Shown piece after piece: positions 1 through 10,113 of a stretch of DNA of 64,000 nt (position 1 is the first letter of the stretch; the number at the start of each line of letters is the position of its first letter). The stretch covers positions 434,001-498,000 of the forward strand of contig NC_016480.1 of NCBI RefSeq assembly GCF_000227115.2. The letters run 5' to 3'. The notes beneath the pieces are model-generated. The model was not told where the DNA came from, did no database searches, and was given only the letters and a program-made list of their open reading frames with translations. Origin of the DNA: Naumovozyma dairenensis CBS 421 (taxonomy: Eukaryota > Ascomycota > Saccharomycetes > Saccharomycetales > Saccharomycetaceae). Made by a program: the position numbers and the translations under genes.

Positions 1-1815
1 ACACTTTTCACTACTTCACAAAGAGATAAATTTAAATCTACTGTTGCAGTACAAAAGCTTAATCAACAAGAGGAAGAGAAGGGACAGAAAATCGACTGGC
101 GTTTAAGTGATTGGATTATTGAAACAGAAATGTTTTCTTTCGATCAAAATCAAAAGAACAAGATGATTGTTAATAGCAATAAGAAAAGAATTGACCAACA
201 GGATAAAGGGCTATTACTCTCTGAATACCTGGGCCATGGTATTGTTAGACTATTCAAACTAACAGGTGGTTTAGATGTAGATGGTACTAAGGGAAAGCCT
301 CCTCAAGAAGACGGGAAGGCTAGGAGTGAAACTGATGTCTTGACAATTCCTGGTGATGATACAATGGTATGTATATTATTTGTTCCCACATATTTTACAG
401 TTCATGATTTATTATATTTTTATATCGGGGATGAAATTGTTAATCAAATATCCCATTTTAGGATCTTAAGGAATAAACAAGGCGGTGTTGGTTTCAACTT
501 TATGGTATTAATGAAATTTAGAGAGCCCTTAATGGCCAAGAATTTCAAAGATAAATTCAACGGGAAAAGTTTCAGTAAAATGGATCCTGAAACTTGCCAC
601 GTCATTTTCATCAAAGAGATTGTTTTTAAATCAAAATTGTTCCGAAGGGTAGATTTACAAGAATTACCATATCTAATGACCGATCCATTCACCAATAAGG
701 ATAGCCCTACAACTTTAAAAAAAGTGGAGTTGCCGACATGTCCTGTCTGTTTAGAAAGAATGGACAGTGAAACGACGGGTTTAATAACGATACCTTGTCA
801 ACATACCTTCCACTGTTCTTGCCTAGATAAATGGAACGATTCAAGATGTCCAGTATGCAGGTATTCAAATCTAAGACTTACTAGAGAGTCCTTAGTGAAA
901 CAAGCTGGTGATTCGAACGCACCGTGTGCAACATGTGGATCCCATGATAATCTTTGGATTTGTTTAATTTGTGGTAATATTGGTTGCGGAAGATATAATT
1001 TCAAACATGCTATTAAACATTATGAAACTACATCTCATTGCTTCGCTATGGATATAGCCACACAAAGGGTCTGGGATTACGCTGGTGATAATTATGTCCA
1101 TAGACTGGTGCAAAATGAAGTAGATGGTAAATTAGTTGAAGTTTCTAGTACAAGTATGGGAACATCGAACTCCGATGGACATGATAATGTAACAAATGAA
1201 GGGAAAGAATCAAAAGACTATAACCTAGCCGCAAACTTCCTAAGAAATAAAGAATATCACTTAGAATATGTCCAAGTATTAATCTCACAATTGGAGTCTC
1301 AACGTGAGTATTATGAGTTAAAACTAGAAGACGCCAAAAATGACAGTAGTGTAGTAGAAGAGAAGAACCGTGTAGAATTGAAGATGGTAGAAATGCAAGC
1401 TCAAATATCCAACATCGAAAAGAAGTATGAAACAAATATAGACAAGATGAGGAAACAACTAGATATCGACGGATTGATGATAAAGGGTCTCCAAGAAAAT
1501 TTAGATAAACTTACAAAGATAAATGAAACAACAACAGAAGAGAAGAAAATGTTATTGCTCGAGAAACAGGATTTGGAAGAGCAAGTAAAAGACTTAATGT
1601 TTTATTTAGAGTCGCAAGAAAAATTCAAGGATGCTGATGAAAGTGTTCGCGAAGGAACTATCGTAATTCAACAGCAACAAGTAGGTTCTACAAACTCGCA
1701 GATACCTTTGACTAGAAACAACAAGAAGAAAAAAAAAACAAGAAACCTAAGAAATAAGTGGAATTGGCGATCTTGGACTAATTTATACCTTCTACTTCAT
1801 ATGTTCAAGAATTAG
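1..1815 (+). CDS. ETP1: Etp1/BRAP2-like RING and ZnF-UBP protein, 5' partial
   Basis: Orthologue of yeast Etp1 (YHL010C), the BRAP2-type protein linked to ubiquitin binding and ethanol-responsive turnover. The first ATG in view is at 130, but the frame is open back to base 1, so the true start lies outside the window. Domains in order: a BRAP2-type RNA-recognition-like N-terminal region (about 360-650), a RING finger from CPVCLERM to RCPVC (about 739-860), a ZnF-UBP domain with paired CxxC motifs and conserved His (about 925-1110), and a long coiled coil (about 1230-1630). The Lys-rich end is odd. After the A10 run at 1729-1738 the frame reads a hydrophobic tail ending at 1815. The frame one base back instead gives NKKPKK and a stop at 1755, a more typical end. 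A missing A in the run is likely. Family assignment is secure; the last 25 residues are doubtful. Confidence 0.93.
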   Translation, partial: TLFTTSQRDKFKSTVAVQKLNQQEEEKGQKIDWRLSDWIIETEMFSFDQNQKNKMIVNSNKKRIDQQDKGLLLSEYLGHGIVRLFKLTGGLDVDGTKGKPPQEDGKARSETDVLTIPGDDTMVCILFVPTYFTVHDLLYFYIGDEIVNQISHFRILRNKQGGVGFNFMVLMKFREPLMAKNFKDKFNGKSFSKMDPETCHVIFIKEIVFKSKLFRRVDLQELPYLMTDPFTNKDSPTTLKKVELPTCPVCLERMDSETTGLITIPCQHTFHCSCLDKWNDSRCPVCRYSNLRLTRESLVKQAGDSNAPCATCGSHDNLWICLICGNIGCGRYNFKHAIKHYETTSHCFAMDIATQRVWDYAGDNYVHRLVQNEVDGKLVEVSSTSMGTSNSDGHDNVTNEGKESKDYNLAANFLRNKEYHLEYVQVLISQLESQREYYELKLEDAKNDSSVVEEKNRVELKMVEMQAQISNIEKKYETNIDKMRKQLDIDGLMIKGLQENLDKLTKINETTTEEKKMLLLEKQDLEEQVKDLMFYLESQEKFKDADESVREGTIVIQQQQVGSTNSQIPLTRNNKKKKKTRNLRNKWNWRSWTNLYLLLHMFKN

Positions 1816-2253
1816 TTGAACTTTTCATGTTACATAATTAAATATTCTTCAATAAGCATACAAATTAGTACCTTTCTGTCTTTTCGATATATTGAACATA
1901 ACTGCTGAGCATGATGAGTTTTCAAAAGTCCTAACATTCACTTGCACTTAGGATTCACAAGAAAGATACTTTTGCGAAATACCTTGAGTCTATCTATTAT
2001 TCTTCCACCGTTTTAGAAATACTTTGGCGGCTATTCCACTTATAAACAATACGTGAAAAACGACTGGAATTTATGAAATTTTGGAAAAAGTGAAAAATTT
2101 AATGAAAACAAGATCTGAGAAAAAATAATAATGTGATGAGATGAGCTGAGATGGCTACTTGTTCATATAACAAAAAAAGGTAACATAGATATAGTATATT
2201 AGAGTATCTCTGTATTAACAAATAATCTAAATAACAAATCCCATATATTCATA
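1816..2253. other. ETP1-NCL1 intergenic region
   Basis: 3' flank of ETP1 and promoter of NCL1, which lie in tandem. It holds the RRPE and PAC-like elements listed separately. There is also a URS1-like TTGGCGGCTA at 2034-2043, one base off the Ume6 consensus. No open frame of note. Confidence 0.6.
2091..2145 (+). promoter_or_regulatory. RRPE and PAC-like elements upstream of NCL1
   Basis: TGAAAAATTT at 2091-2100 matches the ribosomal-RNA-processing element. GTGATGAGAT followed by GAGATGAGCT (2134-2148) gives two overlapping near-matches, each one base off, to the PAC core GCGATGAG. This pair marks ribosome-biogenesis promoters in yeasts (Stb3 and Dot6/Tod6 targets). Both lie 110-165 bases before the NCL1 ATG, which fits a tRNA-modification gene co-regulated with ribosome production. 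Sites are read from sequence; function is inferred. Confidence 0.6.
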
Positions 2254-4314
2254 ATGGCCAGAAAGAGAAACCAAAAAAAAGGTAATAAGAAAACCTTCGG
2301 TGCTCGTGATGACACAAGAGCTAAAAGAAGTTGGTCAGAATTGATTAAAGAAAATGAGAAATGGGAAACTTATTACAAAACTTTAAACATTATCCCTGAA
2401 GAAGAATGGGCCCGATTCAAAGAGACATGTCAATCACCACTACCGCTAACATTCAGAGTTACAGGTTCAAGAAAGCACGCTCATGAAGTTCTTAAATTAT
2501 TTCAAGAAAAACATTTGCCAAATTTAACTAATGTGGAATTTGAAGGTCAAATTTTAAAACCACCAATGGAATTACCATGGTATCCAAACCATTTAGCATG
2601 GCAATTAGATGTTCCGAAGACGGTTATTAGAAAAAATGAACAATTTGCCAAGACTCAAAGATATCTCGTTGTAGAAAATGCCGTGGGTAACATCTCAAGA
2701 CAAGAAGCTGTTTCTATGATTCCTCCAATTGTTCTTGAAGTTGAACCACACCATACTGTGCTTGATATGTGTGCTGCTCCTGGTTCTAAAACAGCTCAAT
2801 TGATTGAAGCTTTACATAAAGATACTGATGAACCAACTGGTTTCGTTGTTGCCAATGATGCTGACGCTAAAAGATCTCATATGTTGGTTCACCAATTGAA
2901 AAGATTAAATAGTGCCAATTTGATGGTTGTTAATCATGATGCTCAATTTTTCCCACGTATCAAGCTACATACAGATGCGGAAAAGAAGAAAGAAATGTTG
3001 AAATTCGATAGAATTTTATGTGATGTTCCTTGTTCAGGTGATGGTACCATGAGAAAAAACGTGAATGTTTGGAAAGATTGGAATACTCAAGGTGGGTTAG
3101 GTTTACATACTGTGCAATTGAATATATTGAACAGAGGTTTGAATTTATTAAAATCTGGTGGTAGATTAGTCTATTCTACATGTTCAATGAATCCTATTGA
3201 AAATGAAGCTGTTGTAGCAGAAGCTTTGAGAAAATGGGGATCAAAAATCAAATTAGTTAATTGTGATGATAAACTAGTCGGTTTGGTCAGGTCTAAAGGT
3301 ATTTCTAACTGGCCTGTCCTTGATAGGAACATGGCTGTAAAAAATAAAGGTGACGAAGGAACCATAGAGAGTTGGTTCCCACCAACTGAGGAAGAAAGGG
3401 AAATTTTTCATTTAGACAGTTGTATCAGAGTTTATCCTCATCAACAAAATACTGGTGGATTTTTCATTACTGTTTTTGAAAAAATTGAAGATGAAGTTGA
3501 ACAAGCCAAGAGATTAGCGAATGAATTGGAAGAATCATCTCCAACCCCATCTGCCAAGAAATTGAAAACTGAAAATGGTGCAGCAGCAGAAGTCCAACAA
3601 GAACCCGTGAAAAAGGAAAGATTGCCACGTGATGCTAATGAGGAACCTTTCGTCTTTGTCGATCCAAATCATGAATCTTTAAAGGTATGCTGGGATTTCT
3701 ATGGTATCGATTCTAAATTTGATAAAACCACTTGTCTGGTTCGTAACGCAACAGGTGAACCAACAAGAACAGTCTATACAGTTTGTCCAACTTTGAGAGA
3801 TATTATTCAAGCCAATGATGATAGATTAAAGATTATTTATTCTGGTGTCAAGTTATTCGTTGCTCAAAGAAGTGATATTGAATGTTCCTGGAGGATTCAA
3901 AGTGAATCTTTGCCAATTATGAAACATCACATGAAATCTCCAAGAATTGTAAATGCAAATTTGGATATGTTAAAGGAGCTTCTAATAGAATCATTCCCAA
4001 CTTTCGAAGATGTTGAAGCTAAACATCTTGACGATGAATTTGTTAAGAAAATGCATGACTTGAGTTCTGGCTGTGCTTTCGTGGAAATCGAAAGAGGAGA
4101 AGATAAGGAGAGTTTATTTTTACCTGTCTGGAAAGGTGCCAAGTGTGTTAACTTAATGGTTAGCAAAGAGGACACACATGAATTACTTTATAGAATTTAT
4201 GGTATTGAAACCACAGCAAAGGACAACTCTAAAATACAAAAGAAACAAGTGGCTACTGGAACTGCTGAATCTACTGAAACTGTTGATTCGAAGGAAACGT
4301 CAACTGATGCCTAA
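2254..4314 (+). CDS. NCL1: tRNA (cytosine-5-)-methyltransferase Ncl1/Trm4
   Basis: Orthologue of Ncl1 (YBL024W, NSUN2 family), the nuclear enzyme that forms m5C at several tRNA positions from S-adenosylmethionine. The length, 686 residues, is close to the yeast protein (684). Visible motifs: the SAM-binding loop LDMCAAPGSKTAQL at about 170-183; motif IV DVPCSGDGTMRK, with the release cysteine at C260; and motif VI TCSMNPIENE, with the nucleophile at C310. These cysteine positions match those known for the S. cerevisiae enzyme. The N-terminus is basic (RKRNQKKGNKK), as expected for a nuclear RNA enzyme. ATG at 2254 is the first in frame and is preceded by an A-rich leader. RRPE and PAC-like sites upstream suggest control with ribosome biogenesis. 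Nothing is broken. Confidence 0.97.
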   Translation: MARKRNQKKGNKKTFGARDDTRAKRSWSELIKENEKWETYYKTLNIIPEEEWARFKETCQSPLPLTFRVTGSRKHAHEVLKLFQEKHLPNLTNVEFEGQILKPPMELPWYPNHLAWQLDVPKTVIRKNEQFAKTQRYLVVENAVGNISRQEAVSMIPPIVLEVEPHHTVLDMCAAPGSKTAQLIEALHKDTDEPTGFVVANDADAKRSHMLVHQLKRLNSANLMVVNHDAQFFPRIKLHTDAEKKKEMLKFDRILCDVPCSGDGTMRKNVNVWKDWNTQGGLGLHTVQLNILNRGLNLLKSGGRLVYSTCSMNPIENEAVVAEALRKWGSKIKLVNCDDKLVGLVRSKGISNWPVLDRNMAVKNKGDEGTIESWFPPTEEEREIFHLDSCIRVYPHQQNTGGFFITVFEKIEDEVEQAKRLANELEESSPTPSAKKLKTENGAAAEVQQEPVKKERLPRDANEEPFVFVDPNHESLKVCWDFYGIDSKFDKTTCLVRNATGEPTRTVYTVCPTLRDIIQANDDRLKIIYSGVKLFVAQRSDIECSWRIQSESLPIMKHHMKSPRIVNANLDMLKELLIESFPTFEDVEAKHLDDEFVKKMHDLSSGCAFVEIERGEDKESLFLPVWKGAKCVNLMVSKEDTHELLYRIYGIETTAKDNSKIQKKQVATGTAESTETVDSKETSTDA

Positions 4315-4775
4315 GTACGCGAAAGGGATCTATTTATTTAACTTGATTATATTTATTCATTTAGCAACGTCATAATTGATAAAAGTGTATACTAAGATTA
4401 TTCAAAAAAGATGTATTAAAATATATTGTCTGTATTACACAGATAGATAAGAGTTACAAGTACGTCAAATACCGTTTCTAGAAACAATACTACTTTATAT
4501 AGTGGTTACGCTCATGTACTGTTTATTATTGTATCGAATTCATTGATAAATATTGTTTCCCTTAATATTTTTCCGATGGCGCTCAAAGTTGGAAAACAAT
4601 AATGACTTGTCTATTTTGAAGTGTACTCGTGAACAACACACATACGAACATTGGATGCAAAGAACTAACGGAAGAGACAAAAGTTCTTGAGCTTCCCCCC
4701 CCCGTTTTTTCTCTGTATAAATATCCACTTTCTAATACAGTGACATTAATTTACCCATTTCAAACTACCTTCGGA
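4315..4775. other. Intergenic region NCL1 to the UBR-box gene
   Basis: Tandem spacer serving as 3' flank of NCL1 and promoter of the next gene. It contains a C9 run at 4695-4703, a TATAAATA box at 4716-4723 and one copy of GATGGCGCT (4575-4583). The frame of the downstream gene is open through much of this region, but only from a GTG. Confidence 0.5.
4716..4723 (+). promoter_or_regulatory. TATA box of the UBR-box/PHD gene
   Basis: TATAAATA lies 53 bases before the ATG at 4776. It sits inside the stretch that a longer GTG-initiated frame would have to translate, which supports starting the protein at 4776. Confidence 0.5.
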
Positions 4776-5855
4776 ATGAATGTCCAAGAATATATTGATA
4801 ACCAAGCTGCCTTAGAGGAAGAGGCAAGAGCTGCGATGCCATGGGAACCTAAGAAATGTACTTACGAAATGGGTTCCATTAGACAACAGATATTTGCATG
4901 TAGAACCCATGAAAACATTGGGATATGCTACTCATGCTCAGTTATGTGCCATACAAAATGTGATATAGTGGAATTATTCACAAAGAGAAACTTCACTTGT
5001 GACTGTGGGACAGAAAGAGATAAAATGATAAAGGAGCATAATTGTAAATGTGATGTTCGCAAAAATGTTGAAAATGATATCGCTTCTTTGAGTAATAAAT
5101 ATGGGCAGAATTTCAAGGGATTATTCTGTAGTTGCTCAACAGAATATGATCCCGATTCGAAAGCAGTAATGTTGCAATGTGTGCTAGGAATAGAGTGTGA
5201 CGAAGATTGGTATCATGATTCTTGTATAATGGGGATTGATGACTCCAAGAAAGACGCCCAAGTTAGAATTGATGATCCAGTATCGGGAGAAAGTACAATT
5301 GAGGGATTCCCGCATTTGGATTCATTTGATGCTTTCATATGCTGGAAATGCATTTCAAAGTATGACTATTATTTTAAAAGAATATTATCGCATCATGCGT
5401 CAGATAAAATTATTCAATGTAAGCTGGGGCGTGATTCTGAAATCATACCTGATAAAATAAATGAAAATGGGAAAAGGGTTATTGAAGAGGGACAGAATAA
5501 CGGCGAGTACTCTGTGTTCTTGAAAAGTGATTACTCTAAAGAATTTAAAACATTAAAGGCTAAATTGGAAAAGGACGATAAATTATTTATTTTCTTAGAT
5601 AAAATAGCCCCATTTCTCATTGAAGATGACCCAATTTATGAACCTGCTGCCGAACCAGAGGATGATACGGATATTATTCAATTAGTGTCGAAAATTTTGC
5701 AAAATGGAGCTAGTGTCGGCGGTGTCGTTGATACAATGGTGACATTCAATTCAATGAAAACTAAACTAAATGAATATTTAAAGAGTTTTGCTGAGAATAA
5801 CAGGGTCGTTAAAGAAGAAGACGTTAAGAATTTTTTCCGAAGCGTAGAAGAATAA
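4776..5855 (+). CDS. UBR-box and PHD-type zinc-finger protein (UBR7/Mlo2-like)
   Basis: A 359-residue protein in the UBR7 / S. pombe Mlo2 family of putative E3 ligases with a UBR box followed by an atypical PHD finger. The UBR box is near the N-terminus: C-x9-RQQIFACRTH, GICYSCSVMCH, then FTCDCGT. The PHD-like finger follows, with FCSCSTEYDP, LQCVLGIECDEDWYH and ICWKCI. The C-terminal third is acidic and lacks an obvious domain. The reading frame is open further upstream to 4629, but that stretch begins with GTG, contains a TATA box and looks like leader sequence, so ATG 4776 was chosen. As far as I know S. cerevisiae has UBR boxes only in Ubr1 and Ubr2 and lacks this gene, so it would be an ancestral gene kept here. 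Substrate and partner are unknown; UBR7 of animals is linked to histone H2B ubiquitination. Confidence 0.88.
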   Translation: MNVQEYIDNQAALEEEARAAMPWEPKKCTYEMGSIRQQIFACRTHENIGICYSCSVMCHTKCDIVELFTKRNFTCDCGTERDKMIKEHNCKCDVRKNVENDIASLSNKYGQNFKGLFCSCSTEYDPDSKAVMLQCVLGIECDEDWYHDSCIMGIDDSKKDAQVRIDDPVSGESTIEGFPHLDSFDAFICWKCISKYDYYFKRILSHHASDKIIQCKLGRDSEIIPDKINENGKRVIEEGQNNGEYSVFLKSDYSKEFKTLKAKLEKDDKLFIFLDKIAPFLIEDDPIYEPAAEPEDDTDIIQLVSKILQNGASVGGVVDTMVTFNSMKTKLNEYLKSFAENNRVVKEEDVKNFFRSVEE

Positions 5856-6320
5856 GCCTACACAGATGTCATAAAGTAAGGAAAAAATGCCGACAAAAAT
5901 TGGTCTCCGAATTAACATAAGTTGGTAAATGACATTTAATGATACATTTCGAACAGTATTATATAGCTCGGTGATATACCGTCGCTATTTGGTCACTTTA
6001 TACCATTACTTATTCAGACTATATTCTAGAACAATATACAATCTTTTATTTTTGTGATTTGGCAAGATGGTCCAAATTTCCATAAGAGGATAAAAAAGAA
6101 GACATGAGGAATTGCTAACAAGACATGTCCTTTCTCTGTCCGTAATGTAAGGTCATATGTGTACTATTTTTTCCAGAAAGTATAGAGTAAACTTATATTG
6201 TTTAGTTCAGATTCTCCATTATATATTAAGATATTCAAAGGAGTGTGTACCTTCTAGCATACACGTTTTATTATCAAGAAACCAAAGCTTTTTCAAATAC
6301 AAATGCTCATTGCTAGGATT
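5856..6320. other. Convergent 3' spacer
   Basis: Lies between the 3' ends of the UBR-box gene and GTS1. AT-rich; I see no gene or clear repeat. Short frames here have no supporting features. Confidence 0.5.
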
Positions 6321-7532
6321 TTACATATATGGATTTGAATTATAGTTATAGAAGTTTTGCTGCTGTGGTTGTGGTGGTTGCTGCTGTGGAATGTAACCAT
6401 TTGGCAAATTTTGCATATTATTTTGCGCTGGTGGTATTTGGTATCCACTGCCAGATGGTATTTGCATATTATTCATTGTATTCATTGTATTCATTGTATT
6501 CATTGTATTCATGGAGGGACTTTGTTGCATTTGATTTTGTAATGGTGCAAGTTGCTGATACTGTGGATATGCATTTTGAGGAGGTTGATTCATGTTGGTA
6601 TACGCTTGGGAATATTGAGGCATTGTCTGTTCTGGCAGTAATGCATTTGTAGGTAGCGTTTCTGTTTGAAGAGTAGGGGCACTATTTGAAAATCCATCAA
6701 ACACCGCAGGTCTCGGTTGGTTTAGTTGGTCTAATTGAATTGGCTGTCCTCCCAATTCCGTACTTCCATCAAAGATGGCCGGCCTTGGAGTACTATTTTC
6801 TACAACAGTAGCATCTTGTAAGATACCGGTTCCATCAAAGACAGCTGGTTTAGGCACATTAGCTGCAACAGGTCTAGACGGTAGAGCTGGCGCCATTTCT
6901 AACTCGTCTCCGTTATCTTGTGTCAATATATCGATTGCTCCGTTTAAATCGCCTCTTGCGAGTACCAAGGCTTCAGTGTTAATATCGATATCACGAAACC
7001 CCATATTCTGCAATCTTCTTAACTCTCTCGAATATTTACTCAACTCATAATCTCTTGCCATTCGATTCTTACATAATTTCGGTATATAGTTACCTCTTTT
7101 CATCCTTAATGAGGATGGTGTAAATCTTCTTCTATCCTCCTTTTCCTGTTCATATTTGAATTTCTTCAAAATATATTTATTCTTGATGAAATCTTCACAT
7201 TTCAAATCATCATCCTTATCATAATATTTGATTTGTACATTTTTAGGGTTCCAAAATTCCATATTATGTCTATTACCACCTGAAGATAGGAATCGTTGTA
7301 ATTCATCATTATTCCAATGATCCAATTGAATGGATTTAATGATTGAAAAATAAGGATCATGATTCAACAATTTCTTATGGATAGCTGCACATCTCGTACA
7401 TAAGAAAACAGTGTAGGTTGTCGAACACCATGCAGGATTCAAAGAACCACATTCACCACACTTGTTACCATTTTGAGATGTGGCTAGAAAGTTTTGGAGT
7501 TGGGGCTTGTAACTATCGGCGACGGAAAACAT
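6321..7532 (-). CDS. GTS1: Gts1-type protein: ArfGAP zinc finger, UBA-like domain, Gln-rich tail
   Basis: Orthologue of Gts1 (YGL181W), a regulator tied to metabolic oscillation, sporulation timing and heat tolerance. The ArfGAP zinc finger is C25-x2-C28-x16-C45-x2-C48, with WNPKNV further on. A UBA-like segment (LQNMGFRDIDINTEALVLARGDLNGAI as two halves, about 168-205) follows. The C-terminal third is rich in Q, N, P and M, as in S. cerevisiae Gts1. Two odd points stand out. The position of the catalytic arginine finger, HR in active ArfGAPs, reads HK (K53). The middle holds three copies of (K/R)PA(V/I)FDG. A 9-base tandem repeat encodes an NTM repeat in the tail. The ATG at 7532 is the first in frame. 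The gene diverges from MDP1. Confidence 0.9.
   Translation of the reverse strand: MFSVADSYKPQLQNFLATSQNGNKCGECGSLNPAWCSTTYTVFLCTRCAAIHKKLLNHDPYFSIIKSIQLDHWNNDELQRFLSSGGNRHNMEFWNPKNVQIKYYDKDDDLKCEDFIKNKYILKKFKYEQEKEDRRRFTPSSLRMKRGNYIPKLCKNRMARDYELSKYSRELRRLQNMGFRDIDINTEALVLARGDLNGAIDILTQDNGDELEMAPALPSRPVAANVPKPAVFDGTGILQDATVVENSTPRPAIFDGSTELGGQPIQLDQLNQPRPAVFDGFSNSAPTLQTETLPTNALLPEQTMPQYSQAYTNMNQPPQNAYPQYQQLAPLQNQMQQSPSMNTMNTMNTMNTMNNMQIPSGSGYQIPPAQNNMQNLPNGYIPQQQPPQPQQQNFYNYNSNPYM
6472..6511 (-). repeat. 9-bp in-frame tandem repeat in GTS1
   Basis: Four perfect copies of TTCATTGTA on the + strand, plus a partial copy. On the coding strand they encode Asn-Thr-Met repeated. Because the unit is a multiple of three, copy-number change would alter length without breaking the frame. 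Confidence 0.9.
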
Positions 7533-7586
7533 CTTACGACGGGTATGTCTACCTTCAGTTCTGCTGTATTCGGATGATTGCTAGTC

Positions 7587-7626
<40 letters not shown>

Positions 7627-8561
7627 TGACGAACACTTCTTCTTCTCCTTCATTCCGCCTATATATCCTGGGTGCTAATTAGTAGTTAGCCAACGTAACG
7701 CTTCATTCTTAAACGGGAAAGGGAGACCGTTTCATGCGGGAATTAGCAACAAACAAGAAATCAATAAGAAACGGGCGACACAAATGTATTGTAGGTGTAT
7801 AATTTGGGTGATAAGCACAAGTCGCCGAATATGCTTATATATATATATTTATATATGTATGTGCTTATGTATGAACGTAATAGAGATGGTCTATTGAAGA
7901 GGTGAATAATTATATTTGTATCGCTCTCATAAACTCGAATTACCTGAGAATAAGGAATCGGTAAAGTGACCTTGATTCCTTCCCATGCCCAACTGGGTCG
8001 GCCTACAAACCGATGCATTATTCCCTATGACGGCACTGAACCTGTAACTGAAACAGGAAAACATATGTAGCATGAGAGGCAAATCTATATATATGTATAT
8101 ATTCCACTGAAGCTACCAGTCATCCTTTTTTTCGAAACCAGCAACTGATGCAAGGTTTTCTCGCAATTCATTGTCCGTGTAAAGATGAAAGGCAAAGGGA
8201 AAACAGTTCATTTGACTACCCTTTAGATTGCGTACTCGAGTACTCACGCTGCTATGAGCTATAAGACTCTATTGAAAAAAAGGTAGTGTGTGTATTGGGG
8301 GGGGGTTGGAATTTAGTATCTTCTTTAGTAGATGCCGCTCGAAAAACGTTAGTTTTGTCGCGAACTGTTATGTAACTATTAACATCGAAATAACGAAGTG
8401 TTATGAAAAAAGAAACTAGAAGTGAAAAATTATAACATCAGCACGCCTTTCCAAGTAACACATATATATATATATATGTACGTATATACGTAAATATAGC
8501 TCATTCTCATCCTCATTTAAATTATATTGATTTCTAACAGAAAAGCAGAAGAAAAGTGATC
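7533..8561. other. GTS1-MDP1 divergent promoter region
   Basis: About 1 kb between divergent genes. It contains a (TA)16 tract at 7591-7622 just upstream of GTS1, shorter TA-rich tracts near 7835 and 8464, and a G9 run at 8297-8305. No coding frame is convincing. Confidence 0.5.
7591..7623. repeat. (TA)n microsatellite
   Basis: Sixteen uninterrupted TA units, about 60 bases upstream of the GTS1 start codon. Probably promoter or leader sequence of GTS1; likely length-variable. Confidence 0.9.
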
Positions 8562-9128
8562 ATGACAAAAGATACAGAAACCAAATCATATCCTGACGTC
8601 GCCGCTTTCGACTTGGACTTCACAGTTTGGCCATGTTATTGTGATACAAACCTTTCACCACCTTTCAAAGAAGTTTATAACAAAAATAAAGAAGTTCATA
8701 CATTAGTGGATAGCTGTGGGTACAAATTATCTTTCTATAAAGATATTCCTAAGATTATTATCGATTTGAAAAAAAATGGTGTTAGGATTGTATCTGCTTC
8801 AAGAACATGGGCTCCAGAAATTGCCAAACAGTGTTTAAGACAATTTAAAATTGAATATGAGGGACAAATTATACCAATGATTGAATTGTTTGATGATTTA
8901 CAATGGGGAGAAAGAAGTAAAATTGGTCATTTAAAAGATGCTTTGGTAAATATTTATGGACATAATGATTTGAAGCTATTGAAAGTTTGTTTATTCGATG
9001 ATGAAAGTAGAAATAAAGATGTAGAACGTTATGGTGTTAAATTCATATATGTTAAAGACTCTAAACATGGACCAAGTTGGCAATTGTACCAAAATTATTT
9101 GGATGAATATGACATTGATCTAGCTTAA
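8562..9128 (+). CDS. MDP1: Mg-dependent acid phosphatase, HAD family (Mdp1)
   Basis: Orthologue of YER134C, the yeast MDP-1 type haloacid-dehalogenase phosphatase that acts on phosphotyrosine and sugar or protein-glycation phosphates. The length is 188 residues against about 178 in S. cerevisiae. Motif I is DLDFT (D17 nucleophile, D19 acid/base) followed by WPCYCDT, typical of this subfamily. Motif II is in VSASRTW, and the late acidic motif is LFDDESRN. A GTG at 8556 is in frame, but ATG 8562 is the eukaryotic start. In S. cerevisiae this gene is the direct neighbour of GLC7. Here the two are separated by tRNA-His, EMP24 and an 8.5-kb accessory island. Confidence 0.94.
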   Translation: MTKDTETKSYPDVAAFDLDFTVWPCYCDTNLSPPFKEVYNKNKEVHTLVDSCGYKLSFYKDIPKIIIDLKKNGVRIVSASRTWAPEIAKQCLRQFKIEYEGQIIPMIELFDDLQWGERSKIGHLKDALVNIYGHNDLKLLKVCLFDDESRNKDVERYGVKFIYVKDSKHGPSWQLYQNYLDEYDIDLA

Positions 9129-10113
9129 ATCATTTATGGTATATTCTGATATTAAACAGTTTGACCAAGGGGACAGAGATATGGTTTCTTTTCCTCAAAG
9201 TACAAGATGAACTTTGTATACGCTTCTTCCTTAGGTTATTGGAACTGTTGAAATTTGGACACCGTCAACCAATTTAGTCAAGTGTTTGGATAATATACCC
9301 TTTAATGAAAGTACGCATTTCCCAACCAAAATTACATAATAAATGAATGACCAAAAGTGCCTCTAATTGATCGACCTTTACTTTTTTGCAAAGATAATTG
9401 CTTCAACTTTTTATACGTTTTTATAACATATATTGTCCTCTTTTTAAAAAATACCTTTTTCGTGTCTTTTAAAATGGAATCACACCAGTCGTAAAAATTA
9501 TGTTAGAAACATTTTAAAAAGCTATTCTCCTAGAAAAATTCAGTTTATTGCTCGTAACGTAATTTTATACTGGTATTAGATGTTTTATGATTTTTTGTTT
9601 ACTTTATATTAACATAATTTAAACAAAATTTGGATTCGACTAGCATTAAGACATTAAAATATAAGTGAGAAAAATAAACAATAGGTTTATATCAAGAAGT
9701 TAAAACTATAGAAACAAATATCCCTTTAAGCTAAGCTTGATAAAGTGAGAAGCGGTATAACAAAATTATGTAATTTACTTATTTGAAAGTTGCTTATGTC
9801 ACATATTGTTCAAAAGAAGAGATTCCGGATTGAGGTTGATTAGCCATCTTGAACTTTATAGATAATATAGTAAAATTGATACTGTGATTTTGTACACCCC
9901 CTATTTAAAAATAACTAAATAAATTAATTCTATTGTACATAGGAAATTTCGGAATGGTTCTTTCCATTTTGTTGTGTGTTTATATACAGTTTAGGATTGT
10001 GACCTAATTTTGTTTCTAGTTTCGTTCTTTGATTCATCATGAAAGTATTATATTGGCTTTACTATTCCTCGAGCCGCAGTTTCAACACATATGCTCTTCA
10101 CCGCTACAGTTAG
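9129..10113. other. AT-rich spacer between MDP1 and the first LTR
   Basis: Nearly 1 kb following MDP1. I see no coding frame, tRNA or repeat related to the rest of the window. It forms the left edge of the accessory island. Confidence 0.5.

Noticed and set aside
4629..4775. N-terminal extension of the UBR-box protein
   Set aside because: It begins with GTG, spans a TATA box and a C9 run, and adds no conserved residues. ATG 4776 is preferred.
8556..8561. Two-codon longer MDP1 start
   Set aside because: It is a GTG; the eukaryotic start is the ATG at 8562.
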